Source: Nitrosospira sp. Nsp2
GTDB lineage: Bacteria; Pseudomonadota; Gammaproteobacteria; Burkholderiales; Nitrosomonadaceae
Length of the DNA stretch: 64,000 nt
Reading direction: 5' to 3'
NCBI RefSeq assembly: GCF_003050965.1
Contig: NZ_QAOU01000003.1
Coordinates: 124,001-188,000 of the forward strand
Position numbers and translations under genes: made by a program. Below, in pieces: positions 49,964 through 59,762 of the stretch. The notes under the pieces are model-generated. The model searched no databases, was not told where the DNA came from, and saw nothing but the letters and a program-made list of their open reading frames with translations. Each line of letters opens with the position of its first letter. The stretch's first letter is position 1.

Positions 49964-51896
49964 GCGACATTTTCCCCTTGTTGACGGACTTCACAGATGG
50001 GCGAGTCAGCTGGAATTGCATCATTGAACAATCTTCCGGTACTTTGACGATATTCAGTTCATCCGCCATGATTTGCTGTTCTATCAGGTGGCTCAGAACA
50101 TGGACGACGTGGAGCTGAACTTCCTGAATACGCGACGTTTCGTTTGACGGGACGATAATGTTCACATCGGTCAATTCCGCAGCGGGGCCGCCGTCTTTGC
50201 CGAGCAGGCCGATACAGAACATTTCTCGCGTTCGAGCCGCCCGGATTGCGTTGACGAGATTGGGTGACCGGCCGCTCGAACTAATTACCACCAAAACATC
50301 GCCTGGCCGGCCATGCGCCTCGATCTGCCGGGCGAACACCTCATCAAAGCTGAAATCGTTTGCCCACGCCGTTACAAATGTCGTATCCGCCGTAAGCGCC
50401 ATTACGGGCAAGCCACGCCGGCCGTCAGCCTCAAACCTGCCGACGAGTTCTGATGCAAAGTGTTGAGCTTCAGCGGCGCTACCCCCATTACCGCAAACGA
50501 GCATCTTTCCCCCGCGCGCAAGCGAGCGGTAAATAGCCTGAGCCGAGTCGAGGGTGGCCAGACGTATTTTTCGCCTGGATTTTTTTATGGTTTCAATTAA
50601 TGACTCGAACGAATCGTCAATGTATGAAAGGGGATCATCCTCGCCGTCCGTCCGTAACGGACTGAGGGTCGCAATTCGCTCGTACATGTTGGCGGTCAGG
50701 TGCGTTGCCTTCATCCAGGTGAGGTTCTCGTTCACATGACGAATCGCGTTTTCCTTGAAGTAAGTCATTAGCGTATTGCTGCTCAACAACTCAATGATGC
50801 GCTGGGCGAGCACCGCAGGGTTGTTGGGGGGAACCAGAAAGCCGGTCTTGCCATCGATGACGGTTGATTTAATACCGCCAACATTCGACCCGAGCACTGG
50901 GGTCCCGCAGGCCATGGATTCAAGCGGCGTGATACCGAATGGCTCATACCATGGCGTAGTTGCGAATACATCCGCGGCACTATAATAATAATGCAGCATG
51001 TTGCGCGAACGGCGGCCGACAAAGGTTACGACGTCGCCTACGCCCTCCCCATCGGCGAGTTTTTGCAGGCGTCCGATTTCAGGGGTGATTTCAGGATCGG
51101 GTTCCTCCGATTCGCCGCCTACAACCAGCAAGCGTGCCTTGAAGCTATGCTCCCGCCGCATATGGGCAAGAGCCTTTATGACGTTATCGATTCCTTTGCG
51201 TGGAACTAGGCGACCGAGTTGGAGGATGATCTTTTCCTTTGGGTCAAGGTTTAACGCCATGCGCGCGAACAGCTTATCAACCGGGTAAATCTCATCCGAT
51301 CGGAAGCCGTTAGGAATAATCGTTATTTTGTGGGGGTCAGCCTGATAAAGATTAACCAGGTCGTCGCGATCCTGAGGACATAGCGCCACGATTTGGTCGG
51401 CCTCCGCTAATACCCGTTCTTCGATCGCAAAACCTTCATCCGGGAACCAGTCATTCTTCCCTTGATGGAGGCGACGTACCTTCGCCAGTGCGTGCAACGT
51501 GACGATGAAGGGAATGCCTATTTTCTGCTTTATATCAGCCGCCACCTGGGCAGACATGAAGAAGTGGGCATGTATAAGTTTGTAGGGGTTATTTTCCGCT
51601 TCAATAAAGCTCAGCATGTTTCGGGTGAAGGCTGGCATATGCGGGAGCAGCTTCTCTTTGGGAAGAGACGTCAGTGGACCGGCCTCCACGTGAACGATTC
51701 GTACCCCGCTCCGCCAGTTGACGATCTTTGGCACCCTCTGGTCGTCCCAGCGAGTGAAAACGTCTATTTTGTAACCTATGGCCGCCAGATGTTGGGCTAA
51801 TTCGGCGACCGCAATGTTCTGCCCGCCAGTGTCGACCCCCCCGATGGCAGCTAGTGGTGAGGCATGCTCACTTATAAGCGCTATTCTCTTCTTCAT
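49956..51896 (-). CDS. fusion of GT4 glycosyltransferase and GmhA-like sedoheptulose 7-phosphate isomerase
   Basis: A protein of 646 residues in two parts. Residues 1 to about 415 are a GT-B glycosyltransferase, with GGVDTGGQNIAVAELAQ (20-36, as in sucrose-phosphate-synthase-like enzymes), QLGRLVPRKGIDNVI (226-240) and EPFGITPLESMACG (318-331). Residues about 430-646 are a SIS domain with the GmhA signature GNGGSAAEAQHFASELVGR (469-487), ANDFSFDEVF, SSSGRSPN (539-546) and a C-terminal HVVHVLSHLIEQQ helix. GmhA makes heptose 7-phosphate from sedoheptulose 7-phosphate. It heads the minus-strand cluster and supplies its first step. No frameshift or stop lies at the junction. Confidence 0.93.
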   Translation of the reverse strand: MKKRIALISEHASPLAAIGGVDTGGQNIAVAELAQHLAAIGYKIDVFTRWDDQRVPKIVNWRSGVRIVHVEAGPLTSLPKEKLLPHMPAFTRNMLSFIEAENNPYKLIHAHFFMSAQVAADIKQKIGIPFIVTLHALAKVRRLHQGKNDWFPDEGFAIEERVLAEADQIVALCPQDRDDLVNLYQADPHKITIIPNGFRSDEIYPVDKLFARMALNLDPKEKIILQLGRLVPRKGIDNVIKALAHMRREHSFKARLLVVGGESEEPDPEITPEIGRLQKLADGEGVGDVVTFVGRRSRNMLHYYYSAADVFATTPWYEPFGITPLESMACGTPVLGSNVGGIKSTVIDGKTGFLVPPNNPAVLAQRIIELLSSNTLMTYFKENAIRHVNENLTWMKATHLTANMYERIATLSPLRTDGEDDPLSYIDDSFESLIETIKKSRRKIRLATLDSAQAIYRSLARGGKMLVCGNGGSAAEAQHFASELVGRFEADGRRGLPVMALTADTTFVTAWANDFSFDEVFARQIEAHGRPGDVLVVISSSGRSPNLVNAIRAARTREMFCIGLLGKDGGPAAELTDVNIIVPSNETSRIQEVQLHVVHVLSHLIEQQIMADELNIVKVPEDCSMMQFQLTRPSVKSVNKGKMSHE

Positions 51897-52553
51897 ATTT
51901 TTTCCGGCTATGGTGAGGCCGGCCTTGTTTGTACTTGCGAGATATAGAAGTCGCTAGAACCCCGGTTGACACCTTCAGTTGGGCCGAGGCCGTCGTCCCT
52001 TTAGGCATCGTCTCAGGTAACTTTCCGAGATATGAAAAAATGTTCGTTCTCATCCTTAAGTAAAAACAAATTAATTCAGACGTTCCTGTCCAGTCTGTTC
52101 GCCGGCGCACCAAGTCTTCAGGTTGGTTTGGACGCGGCGGTGTTGATAATCAACTGGACACAACGCAGCGTCTCAACTGCGGTCTTGCCCGCTATGGAGG
52201 TTAAAAGTGAGTTTTTGGGTGCCGGGGCAAGGCCTTATCGGCCTTTATTGTTTTGCTGAGCTAACCGAGCGGGTGCACAAAAACTGGATGCTTCCGGGAA
52301 GGGGATGATTGCAGGTCAGCACCGCATTCTGGTGATGTAAAACGTTGCGATTGAAGGTGAGGTGCTACCCGGCCGCGACAGTGTGCGGGCGTCGGGCTGT
52401 GGATTCGAATCTTATGGCGTTCGAGCACCGATGACCTGCGGGTTCGATAAGAAGTCGTTCTGGAGAAGACCGGCTGACATGTCCGTTTTTTATTGCACGG
52501 CGGAGCGGTGGTTCCCGGGTATACAGGAGGGCAATGCAACGGCTAGATACATT
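51897..52553. other. 657-base region without a convincing gene
   Basis: Between the GT4-GmhA gene and pyrC I find no ORF that looks like a protein. The longest candidates (52032-52259 plus, 52261-52539 minus) have no family features. A TTGACA hexamer at 51966-51971 has no fitting -10 box. A terminator-like hairpin lies at 52229-52254. The region may carry the promoter of the glycan cluster, an untranslated RNA or decayed sequence. Confidence 0.5.
52229..52254 (+). terminator. possible rho-independent terminator in the gene-free region
   Basis: aaggcc (52229-52234) pairs with ggcctt (52240-52245) around a five-base loop, followed by TATTGTTTT. There is no annotated plus-strand gene upstream for about 8 kb, so if real it would end a short non-coding transcript. 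Confidence 0.4.
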
Positions 52554-53591
52554 TCATCCGTCAAGCAGTTTCCACGTTACGCTGTTCCCCGCCCGGAGCG
52601 GGATTAACGCATCTCCCCCAAATTCCAAATGCGTGGGAACGTTCCATTTTTCTTTTTTTAAGCTGATGCTGCCCTCATTACGCGGCAGTCCGTAGAAGGC
52701 GGCGCCATGAAAGCTGGCAAAAGCCTCCAGCTGGTTAAGCGAGCCCGCTTGTTCGAAAACCTCCGCATAGAGTTCTATCGCCGCATGAGCGGAGTAGATG
52801 CCTGCACAGCCGCAACCAGTTTCCTTCGCCGATCTTGGATGGGGAGCGCTATCGGTGCCCAGAAAAAATTTCGGGTTGCCGCTCGTGGCGGCTTCAACCA
52901 GTTTTTCGCGATGGGTTTCACGCTTGAGTACCGGGAGGCAATAATGGTGAGGATTAATGCCATTCTGAAACAGGGCATTGCGATTCAGCAGCAGGTGATG
53001 AACGGTAATGGTCGCGGCGACATTAACCGATGCCCCTCTCACAAACTCTACCGCTTCCCCGGTAGTGATATGCTCGAACACAATTCGGAGATTTGGAAAC
53101 CGTCTCGTAATGGGGATCAGCACCCGGTCCAGGAAAATTTTTTCCTTGTCGAACACGTCCACTTCAGGGTCCGTAACTTCGCCGTGTACCAGTAGCGGCA
53201 TGCCGGTCTCTTCCATTGTTGCAAGGGTCCGGTAGCACTTGGCAATGTCGGTCACTCCCGCGTCCGAGTTGGTGGTTGCACCAGCGGGATAGAATTTCAG
53301 GCCATGTATTGCACCGCTTTTACGGGCATGAATGATTTCCGATGGCGGCGTGTTATCGGTAAGATAGAGCGTCATCAGAGGCGTGAAATGCAGGCCCTGG
53401 GGCAGCGCGTCGAGGATACGCGCGCGATAGGCAACCGCCATCTCCGTTGTCACCAACGGCGGTTTGAGGTTGGGCATGACAATAGCGCGGGCAAAGCGCC
53501 GGGCGGAGTCCGGCAGCACGGCGCGAAGTTGCGGCCCGTCCCGCAAGTGAAGATGAAAGTCGTCCGGGCGAGTGATCGTTAGTGTGGTCAA
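52554..53591 (-). CDS. pyrC: dihydroorotase
   Basis: A protein of 345 residues, the size of the class II PyrC enzyme. Metal ligands are seen in RPDDFHLHLRDG (about 8-19), GLKFYPAGATT (carboxylated Lys, about residue 99), LLVHGEV, FEHITT and LGTDSAPH. It closes the pyrimidine ring. The TTG at 53591 gives the conserved opening LTTLTITRPDD; the only alternatives upstream are also non-ATG. Confidence 0.95.
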   Translation of the reverse strand: MTTLTITRPDDFHLHLRDGPQLRAVLPDSARRFARAIVMPNLKPPLVTTEMAVAYRARILDALPQGLHFTPLMTLYLTDNTPPSEIIHARKSGAIHGLKFYPAGATTNSDAGVTDIAKCYRTLATMEETGMPLLVHGEVTDPEVDVFDKEKIFLDRVLIPITRRFPNLRIVFEHITTGEAVEFVRGASVNVAATITVHHLLLNRNALFQNGINPHHYCLPVLKRETHREKLVEAATSGNPKFFLGTDSAPHPRSAKETGCGCAGIYSAHAAIELYAEVFEQAGSLNQLEAFASFHGAAFYGLPRNEGSISLKKEKWNVPTHLEFGGDALIPLRAGNSVTWKLLDG

Positions 53592-53802
53592 ATGTGGCCC
53601 TGGCAGATGTAACCGAATACCCAATCCAAACAAAACTAAGCACTGTCGGGGGATTACGTGTTGCTCTGGCTGAATGTTTCGCAGGTACGTCGCAGTGAAA
53701 CATCATCCGATATCCAACGGGACCGGATCGGACGGGGGAAGTATTCTTTCGTGCGAAGCTTGTCAGAGCGACGTCTACCCTATTTTGACGCCCCCTTTTC
53801 CG

Positions 53803-54981
53803 CTAATCCGAAATGCGGCCCATAAGGGTGTCGCTGGTATGAACAGCTTTTTCAGCTATTAGCTCAGTGGCGGCGGCGACCTGTCCCCAGGTATTCCAGA
53901 GCAGCACACCGCGAACGCGCCCTTCACGTAGGTAATAGATCACACCTTTGCGAAACGGCTCCTTCCAGTCTTCAACAACATCCAAGCTGGAATCGAGTTC
54001 TCCCACGGCTTCGTAGCCTAAATCGAACAGGTCGGAATAAAAGAAAGGTAGATGAAGGTAAGCGTTTGATTCTCCGGCCATGTTCCGTCCGGCCATCTCG
54101 CCCATCGTATTAGCATTGTCCTCATGTTCAACACGCATGGGTTTATCCAGGAAGGCATTGTAGAAATTCGCCACATCGCCCGCTGCGTAGATGTCCTGAT
54201 CGCTGGTGCGCAGAAGTGCATCCACAACTACGCCATTATCAACCTTAAGGCCAGCCTCTGCCGCCAACTCGATATTGGGTTGTATCCCCAGGCCGGCCAC
54301 AATCCCGTCGCCGGATAATTCCGTCCCGTTGCCGGTAGTAACGATCGTTTTGTTGCCTTCGGTCCGCACGGATTTTACCGTTTCTGTCGTATGCAGCGTG
54401 ATACCTTTTTCCCGATAATAGGAATTGAGGAACTCAACCAGAGGTGCCGGGTAAACCCGTGAGCCTAGTCCATTTTCCGGGAACACCATCGTGACCCGTT
54501 TATTGTTCATTGCAAGCGCAGCCGCAGTCTCGGAACCGATGAAACCGCCGCCAATAACAATGAAATCGAGGCCGCGTTCGCTCAGTTCCCGCAACTTCCG
54601 ATAGTCATCCGCCGTCCTGAAATAAATGATGTTGCTGTTGAAATCGGGAAAGCGCCGGGGACGCCCACCTGTAGCGAGCAAGAGCTTCTCATACGTGTAA
54701 GTATTTCCGACGTCATCGGTTGCCATCTTTTTTTTTGCGTCGAGAGCGACTATTTTCTTGCCGAGGTGGATGGCGACGTTGAGACCGTGCTCGTTACGCC
54801 AGATAGACTCATACGGACTGCCTTTCCATAGCGCCTTGGTCAGCGGAGGGCGATCATAAGGCGGGTGCCGTTCCTCGCAGATCATCGCGATAGCCCCATT
54901 CTGGTCAATTTTACGAATGCCGTGAACAGCAGAATCGGCCGCCATCCCACCACCAACGATGAGGTATTTGTGATGTTTCAT
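53803..54981 (-). CDS. FAD/NAD(P)-dependent oxidoreductase, ferredoxin/rubredoxin reductase-like
   Basis: A protein of 392 residues. The FAD-binding motif is YLIVGGGMAADSAV (about 6-19), PPYDRPPLTK follows, the NAD(P)-binding motif is FIVIGGGFIGSETAAALA (about 140-157), and DIYAAGDVANF marks the second FAD contact. A C-terminal reductase domain is present. It resembles ferredoxin reductases of dioxygenase systems and AIF-like proteins; the electron acceptor is not encoded nearby. The start has a GGAAGAA site. Confidence 0.92.
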   Translation of the reverse strand: MKHHKYLIVGGGMAADSAVHGIRKIDQNGAIAMICEERHPPYDRPPLTKALWKGSPYESIWRNEHGLNVAIHLGKKIVALDAKKKMATDDVGNTYTYEKLLLATGGRPRRFPDFNSNIIYFRTADDYRKLRELSERGLDFIVIGGGFIGSETAAALAMNNKRVTMVFPENGLGSRVYPAPLVEFLNSYYREKGITLHTTETVKSVRTEGNKTIVTTGNGTELSGDGIVAGLGIQPNIELAAEAGLKVDNGVVVDALLRTSDQDIYAAGDVANFYNAFLDKPMRVEHEDNANTMGEMAGRNMAGESNAYLHLPFFYSDLFDLGYEAVGELDSSLDVVEDWKEPFRKGVIYYLREGRVRGVLLWNTWGQVAAATELIAEKAVHTSDTLMGRISD

Positions 54982-55327
54982 GATTCTTCCTTTTTAAACG
55001 CACCGGAGAGCGAGGTCGGAATGTGCCAATGATAACATTCGGGAAACGTTAAATATCTGTTCTAAGGGTTGTTTTGCCAGCTGAGGAACTCTGAACGGGG
55101 GTATCCCATCCAACGCCAGTAGCTCTAGTGGAATCTGTCTCATTTTATGAGATTTCCTTTGAGACAATTCGGCACAGACACGAGAATAGCTGGCGGCGGT
55201 GTATAGCGGCGCTGCCCGCACAGATGCAAAACAGGCGCCTCATCTTTATTCACAAAGCTTGTGCCAGTATATAATGGGTTCCTCTACTAATTCAAAATTA
55301 AGACTGGGCACGGCCCGAAAGTAAGAG
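54982..55327. other. 346-base intergenic region between divergent genes
   Basis: No protein-like ORF is visible. On the plus strand TATAAT at 55270-55275 lies 53 bases before the next start; TTCACA at 55249-55254 is a possible -35 box but at a short 15-base spacing. I see no hairpin with a T-run. Confidence 0.45.
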
Positions 55328-55984
55328 ATGAATGAAGCGAAAACCGAAACGGGAGCGCTGCCGATAGACATTTGTGTGCAGCATGCACGCGAGATACTCG
55401 CTTCCCAGCTTCCGCAAATAAAGGACAAGGGCTACGACTTCGCGCCGCCCTTCAGGCAAATGACTATACAGTTGTATCTCGTGGGGGTGATGTGGAGATG
55501 CGGTGAAAGCCTCAAATTGCCGATTGATGCGCGCGATCACGCTTTTCAGGCGCTTGAGTCAATGCTGATCAGCGACGGCATGTCTAAAAAGGAAGCACAA
55601 AAACGGATTGCATTTTTGAGCAGCATGTCCAGAGTCGACGGGGGAGCGGACACGCTGGCCGTATCTGCGGGCTACGAGGCAACGCGGAATGACGCCAGCA
55701 TGGTGTCGGTATTTGACGAGTACAGGCATGAAACCAAGGTTTCCGGCGCGTTGTGGCGCCTTTTCGAACGCGGCAAGAAGATAATGTTTATTGGTGGGGC
55801 AGCGGCAGCCGTCGTCACGATCTGGGCAGTCACGATTTTTCTTCCAAAAACCGAGGGAATCGACATACTTGCAGCCGGACTGCTGGCCGCCGCCCTGGTT
55901 GTCATTCCGACATTTCTAGTCGGGTTATTGATTTATAGATCGAAGATAAAGAAATCAGATCCGCCGGCCTCCTCGCCCTTGTGA
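55328..55984 (+). CDS. unknown protein with two C-terminal membrane helices
   Basis: A protein of 218 residues that I do not recognise. The N-terminal 140 residues are soluble and helix-rich, with CVQHAREILASQLPQIKDKG and a stretch resembling a dose of paired helices (SDGMSKKEAQKRIAFLSSM). Two membrane segments follow at about 150-172 and 178-202, and the tail is basic then Pro/Ser-rich. The gene is monocistronic with a candidate -10 box. It could be a membrane-anchored sensor or structural protein; nothing in the sequence decides this. Confidence 0.75.
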   Translation: MNEAKTETGALPIDICVQHAREILASQLPQIKDKGYDFAPPFRQMTIQLYLVGVMWRCGESLKLPIDARDHAFQALESMLISDGMSKKEAQKRIAFLSSMSRVDGGADTLAVSAGYEATRNDASMVSVFDEYRHETKVSGALWRLFERGKKIMFIGGAAAAVVTIWAVTIFLPKTEGIDILAAGLLAAALVVIPTFLVGLLIYRSKIKKSDPPASSPL

Positions 55985-56108
55985 TCGCGGCAAACGCCTG
56001 TATGCCAAATTAACCCGGCCTCGGCGATTCGGAGCGCACGGATTCATCCTCTCTGGGCGCCTCCTTGGGCGAATCGATTGCACGTTGCGCAAGGGGTTAG
56101 CGGTGAGG

Positions 56109-56137
56109 GTGAAAGCGGCGAACGGACAACGTATAAT
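56109..56137 (+). promoter_or_regulatory. sigma-70-like promoter for folD
   Basis: GTGAAA (56109-56114, four of six matches to TTGACA) and a perfect TATAAT (56132-56137) are separated by 17 bases. The predicted start of transcription is about 37 bases before the folD ATG. Confidence 0.55.
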
Positions 56138-56180
56138 TGTCTGTTTTTCCTCTCAAGGTTATTGACCCGCCTAAAAACTA

Positions 56181-57038
56181 ATGAGTGCGAAAATCATGGA
56201 TGGCAATATGCTTGCCAGAGAAATGCGGGCCGAATGGAAGGGCCGGGCTCAGCATCTGGCGGAAAGAGGCATGCAGCCGGGCCTGGCGGTAATCATTGTA
56301 GGTGATGACCCCGCTTCTCGCATATACGTGCGCAACAAGGCCAAGGCATGCGGCGAAACCGGAATATATTCAGAGATACATAAATTTCCCGACAGCGTGA
56401 GCCAGGATGATGTCATCCAGCGTATTCAGGAATTGAACGGGGACACCCGGATTCACGGCATTCTGGTGCAGTTGCCGCTCCCCCCCCACTTCGAAAGCGT
56501 CAAGGTATTTGCGTCCATTGCAGCGGAAAAGGATGTGGATGGGTTTCATCTTTCCAACGTGGGCGCGCTTGCGACCGGCAATGCCGTTTTCCCGCCATGC
56601 ACGCCTCATGGGGTGATGCATCTATTGAGGAGATACGGGATTCCAATCGAGGGGCAGCACGCGGTAGTGGTGGGCCGCAGCAATATAGTCGGCAAACCGA
56701 TGGCGTTGATGCTCTTGCAAAAAGGCGCGACCGTCACCATCTGCACATCTAAAACGCGCGACCTCGCCGCACATACGCGCCGTGCCGATATCCTGGTGGT
56801 TGCGGCGGGAAAGCCGCGAATGATTACTGCCGACATGGTTAAGGTGGGCGCGACCGTGATCGACGTGGGCATCAACCGTCTCCCTGATGGCAGGCTCACG
56901 GGAGACGTAGACTTCGATTCTGTCAGCGAGAAAGCAGGGCACATTACCCCTGTTCCTGGCGGGGTAGGACCAATGACAATAACCATGTTACTGTGCAATA
57001 CCATCGAGGCTGCGGAGCGTGCTCAAGCACGGAACTAG
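56181..57038 (+). CDS. folD: bifunctional methylenetetrahydrofolate dehydrogenase/cyclohydrolase
   Basis: A protein of 285 residues, family length. FolD signatures are [14 protein letters not shown] (the catalytic Lys about residue 53-58), [12 protein letters not shown] and [16 protein letters not shown], followed by [16 protein letters not shown] and the C-terminal [15 protein letters not shown]. It supplies formyl- and methylene-folate for one-carbon metabolism, feeding MetF. The start codon is ATG 56181. Confidence 0.97.
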   Translation: MSAKIMDGNMLAREMRAEWKGRAQHLAERGMQPGLAVIIVGDDPASRIYVRNKAKACGETGIYSEIHKFPDSVSQDDVIQRIQELNGDTRIHGILVQLPLPPHFESVKVFASIAAEKDVDGFHLSNVGALATGNAVFPPCTPHGVMHLLRRYGIPIEGQHAVVVGRSNIVGKPMALMLLQKGATVTICTSKTRDLAAHTRRADILVVAAGKPRMITADMVKVGATVIDVGINRLPDGRLTGDVDFDSVSEKAGHITPVPGGVGPMTITMLLCNTIEAAERAQARN

Positions 57039-57092
57039 CTGCAGCTTAACGGGTGAATCAGGCAAGTTCAAAAAATTTCGAGACCATGAAAC

Positions 57093-59762
57093 ATGGAACC
57101 CATACCCGACATAGACCCGTCTGAAACCCAGGAATGGCTGGATGCGCTGGAATCCGTGCTAACACACGAGGGGACAGAGCGGGCTCATTATCTGCTGGAA
57201 AGGCTGGTTGAAAAGGCCCGCCGTTCGGGTGCGTACCTTCCCTATAGTGCGACCACAGCCTATATCAATACGATTCCACCGGGCAAAGAAGAACGCTCGC
57301 CAGGCAATCACGCGCTTGAGCACCGGATACGGTCCTATGTCCGCTGGAATTCGATGGCGATGGTGCTGCGTGCAAACAAAAACTCCAATGTGGGGGGCCA
57401 TATTGCCAGCTTTGCGTCTGCCGCGACACTGTATGACGTCGGCTATAATCACTTTTGGCACGCCACCTCGAAAGATCATGGAGGCGATCTCGTATTTGCC
57501 CAGGGGCATTCTTCACCCGGACTTTACGCCTACGCTTTCCTCCTGGGCGAACTGACGGAGGAACAACTCAATAATTTCCGCCAGGAGGTTGAGGGCAAAG
57601 GCTTGTCGTCTTATCCCCACCCGTGGCTGATGCCTGATTTTTGGCAATTTCCTACTGTATCGATGGGCCTGGGCCCGTTGATGGCAATTTACCAGGCGCG
57701 TTTCATGAAATATCTGGACAGCCGTGGTCTTGTCAAAACTCAGGGGCGCAAAGTATGGGCCTTCATGGGCGACGGGGAAATGGACGAACCGGAGTCTATG
57801 GGCGCGATCTCGCTGGCGTCCCGCGAAAATCTGGACAATCTGATTTTTGTCGTTAACTGCAACCTTCAGCGTCTTGACGGACCGGTACGCGGCAATGGAA
57901 AGATAATTCAGGAACTCGAAGCCGCTTTTCGCGGAGCGGGCTGGAACGTCATCAAGGTGATCTGGGGTTCATACTGGGATCCGTTACTGGCAAAGGATAC
58001 CAAGGGATTGCTACAGCAACGCATGATGGAATGCGTGGATGGCGAATACCAGACTTTCAAGTCGAGAGATGGCGCCTATGTTCGGGAACACTTCTTCGGA
58101 AAATACCCGGAGCTGCTGGAGATGGTTGCCAACATGTCGGACGATGACATCTGGCGATTAAATCGTGGCGGTCATGATCCGCACAAGGTTTATGCTGCTT
58201 ATTCGGCCGCTTCAAAACATACCGGGCAACCGACCGTCATTCTGGCCAAGACGATCAAGGGTTATGGCATGGGCGAGGCGGGAGAGGCCCAGAACATTAC
58301 CCATCAGCAGAAGAAGATGGGGACCACTTCCCTTAAAGCCTTTCGCGATCGCTTCGGTCTCCCGATAGCGGACGATATCATCGACGACATGCCGTATTTG
58401 AAATTCGACAAGGATTCCCCTGAATTTGTGTACATGCACCAGCGGCGGCAGGCCCTGGGAGGATTCCTCCATCGGCGCCGACGCAAGGCTGAAGCGTTGC
58501 AAGTACCGCCGCTCTCAGCCTTCGAGACGCTGCTCAAGGCTAGTGGCGAGGGCCGCGAATCTTCCACCACCATGGCATTCGTGCGCATACTGAATGTCCT
58601 GGTAAAAGACAAGAATATCGGTAAACGGGTGGTGCCCATCGTTGCGGACGAATCGCGCACCTTTGGCATGGAAGGCATGTTCCGCCAGTTGGGGATCTGG
58701 TCTTCGACGGGACAACTTTATACGCCGCAGGATGCCGATCAACTCATGTATTACAAGGAGGACAAGAACGGGCAGATCCTGCAGGAGGGCATCAACGAGG
58801 CGGGAGCCATGTCCTCGTGGATGGCTGCCGCAACCGCTTACAGCACCCACGGTGTGCAAATGATACCGTTCTATATTTTTTACTCCATGTTCGGTTTTCA
58901 GCGGGTGGGGGACCTGGCGTGGGCAGCGGGGGATATGCGTTGCCGCGGGTTTTTGATGGGTGGAACTGCGGGACGTACGACGCTGAATGGTGAAGGATTG
59001 CAGCATGAGGACGGCCACAGTCATCTGATCGCCTCAACCATTCCCAACTGCATATCCTACGACCCCACGTTCGCATACGAAGTCGCTGTCATTATCCGAG
59101 AGGGCCTGCGTCGTATGTATGAGGTCCAGGAAGATATTTATTATTACATTACTGTCATGAATGAAAACTATCCCCATCCGGAAATGCCCGCAGGTGCGGA
59201 GGAGGGCATACTAAAAGGGATGTATCTGTTCCACGAGCGTAGCCCGGCGGGCAAGGCCGATGCCGGGCGGAGAGTTCAGTTGCTCGGTTCCGGTACGATT
59301 TTGCGCGAGGTGATCGCTGCAGCGGAAATTCTTGAGAAGGAATACGGCGTTACAGCCGATATCTGGAGCGTCACCAGCTTTAACGAATTGAGAAGAGAAG
59401 CATTGGATGTAGCTCGATGGAACCTGTTGCACCCGGCAGCACCGGCGAGGTTGTCCTATGTTGGCGCCTGCCTGAAAGACCGCGCCGGGCCGGTAGTCGC
59501 GGCTACCGACTATATGAAGGTTTTCGCCGACCAGATACGTGAGTTTGTGCCAGGGCGATATAAGGTCCTGGGTACAGATGGCTTCGGGCGTTCGGACACG
59601 CGGCAACGGTTGCGGCAGTTTTTTGAAGTCGATCGCTATTACGTTACCGTGGCGGCGCTTAAAGCCCTGGCGGAAGAAGGCAGTATTACGGCTGAGACGG
59701 TGGAACAGGCGATAGCCAAGTTTGGCATTGATCCAGATAAGCCCAACCCGGTGACGGTCTAA
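57093..59762 (+). CDS. aceE: pyruvate dehydrogenase E1 component (homodimeric type)
   Basis: A protein of 889 residues, normal for the single-chain E1. The thiamine diphosphate motif is GDGEMDEPESMGAI (about residue 226), ending in the NCNLQRLDGPVRGN block. A transketolase-like central part and a C-terminal domain follow. It decarboxylates pyruvate and acetylates the lipoyl group of E2. It follows folD after 54 bases and precedes aceF by 228 bases. No lpd gene (E3) is in the window. Confidence 0.98.
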   Translation: MEPIPDIDPSETQEWLDALESVLTHEGTERAHYLLERLVEKARRSGAYLPYSATTAYINTIPPGKEERSPGNHALEHRIRSYVRWNSMAMVLRANKNSNVGGHIASFASAATLYDVGYNHFWHATSKDHGGDLVFAQGHSSPGLYAYAFLLGELTEEQLNNFRQEVEGKGLSSYPHPWLMPDFWQFPTVSMGLGPLMAIYQARFMKYLDSRGLVKTQGRKVWAFMGDGEMDEPESMGAISLASRENLDNLIFVVNCNLQRLDGPVRGNGKIIQELEAAFRGAGWNVIKVIWGSYWDPLLAKDTKGLLQQRMMECVDGEYQTFKSRDGAYVREHFFGKYPELLEMVANMSDDDIWRLNRGGHDPHKVYAAYSAASKHTGQPTVILAKTIKGYGMGEAGEAQNITHQQKKMGTTSLKAFRDRFGLPIADDIIDDMPYLKFDKDSPEFVYMHQRRQALGGFLHRRRRKAEALQVPPLSAFETLLKASGEGRESSTTMAFVRILNVLVKDKNIGKRVVPIVADESRTFGMEGMFRQLGIWSSTGQLYTPQDADQLMYYKEDKNGQILQEGINEAGAMSSWMAAATAYSTHGVQMIPFYIFYSMFGFQRVGDLAWAAGDMRCRGFLMGGTAGRTTLNGEGLQHEDGHSHLIASTIPNCISYDPTFAYEVAVIIREGLRRMYEVQEDIYYYITVMNENYPHPEMPAGAEEGILKGMYLFHERSPAGKADAGRRVQLLGSGTILREVIAAAEILEKEYGVTADIWSVTSFNELRREALDVARWNLLHPAAPARLSYVGACLKDRAGPVVAATDYMKVFADQIREFVPGRYKVLGTDGFGRSDTRQRLRQFFEVDRYYVTVAALKALAEEGSITAETVEQAIAKFGIDPDKPNPVTV

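Noticed and set aside
52032-52259. 75-codon plus-strand ORF ahead of the hairpin
   Set aside because: Composition is not protein-like, no Shine-Dalgarno is visible, and it merely ends at the hairpin.
52261-52539. Minus-strand ORF and tRNA-like GGTTCGA/GATTCGAA stretches near 52401-52450
   Set aside because: The pieces do not form a T-arm plus acceptor stem, and the ORF has no protein-like features.
54994-55221. 75-codon minus-strand ORF upstream of the ferredoxin reductase-like gene
   Set aside because: No ribosome site and no recognisable sequence; likely chance.
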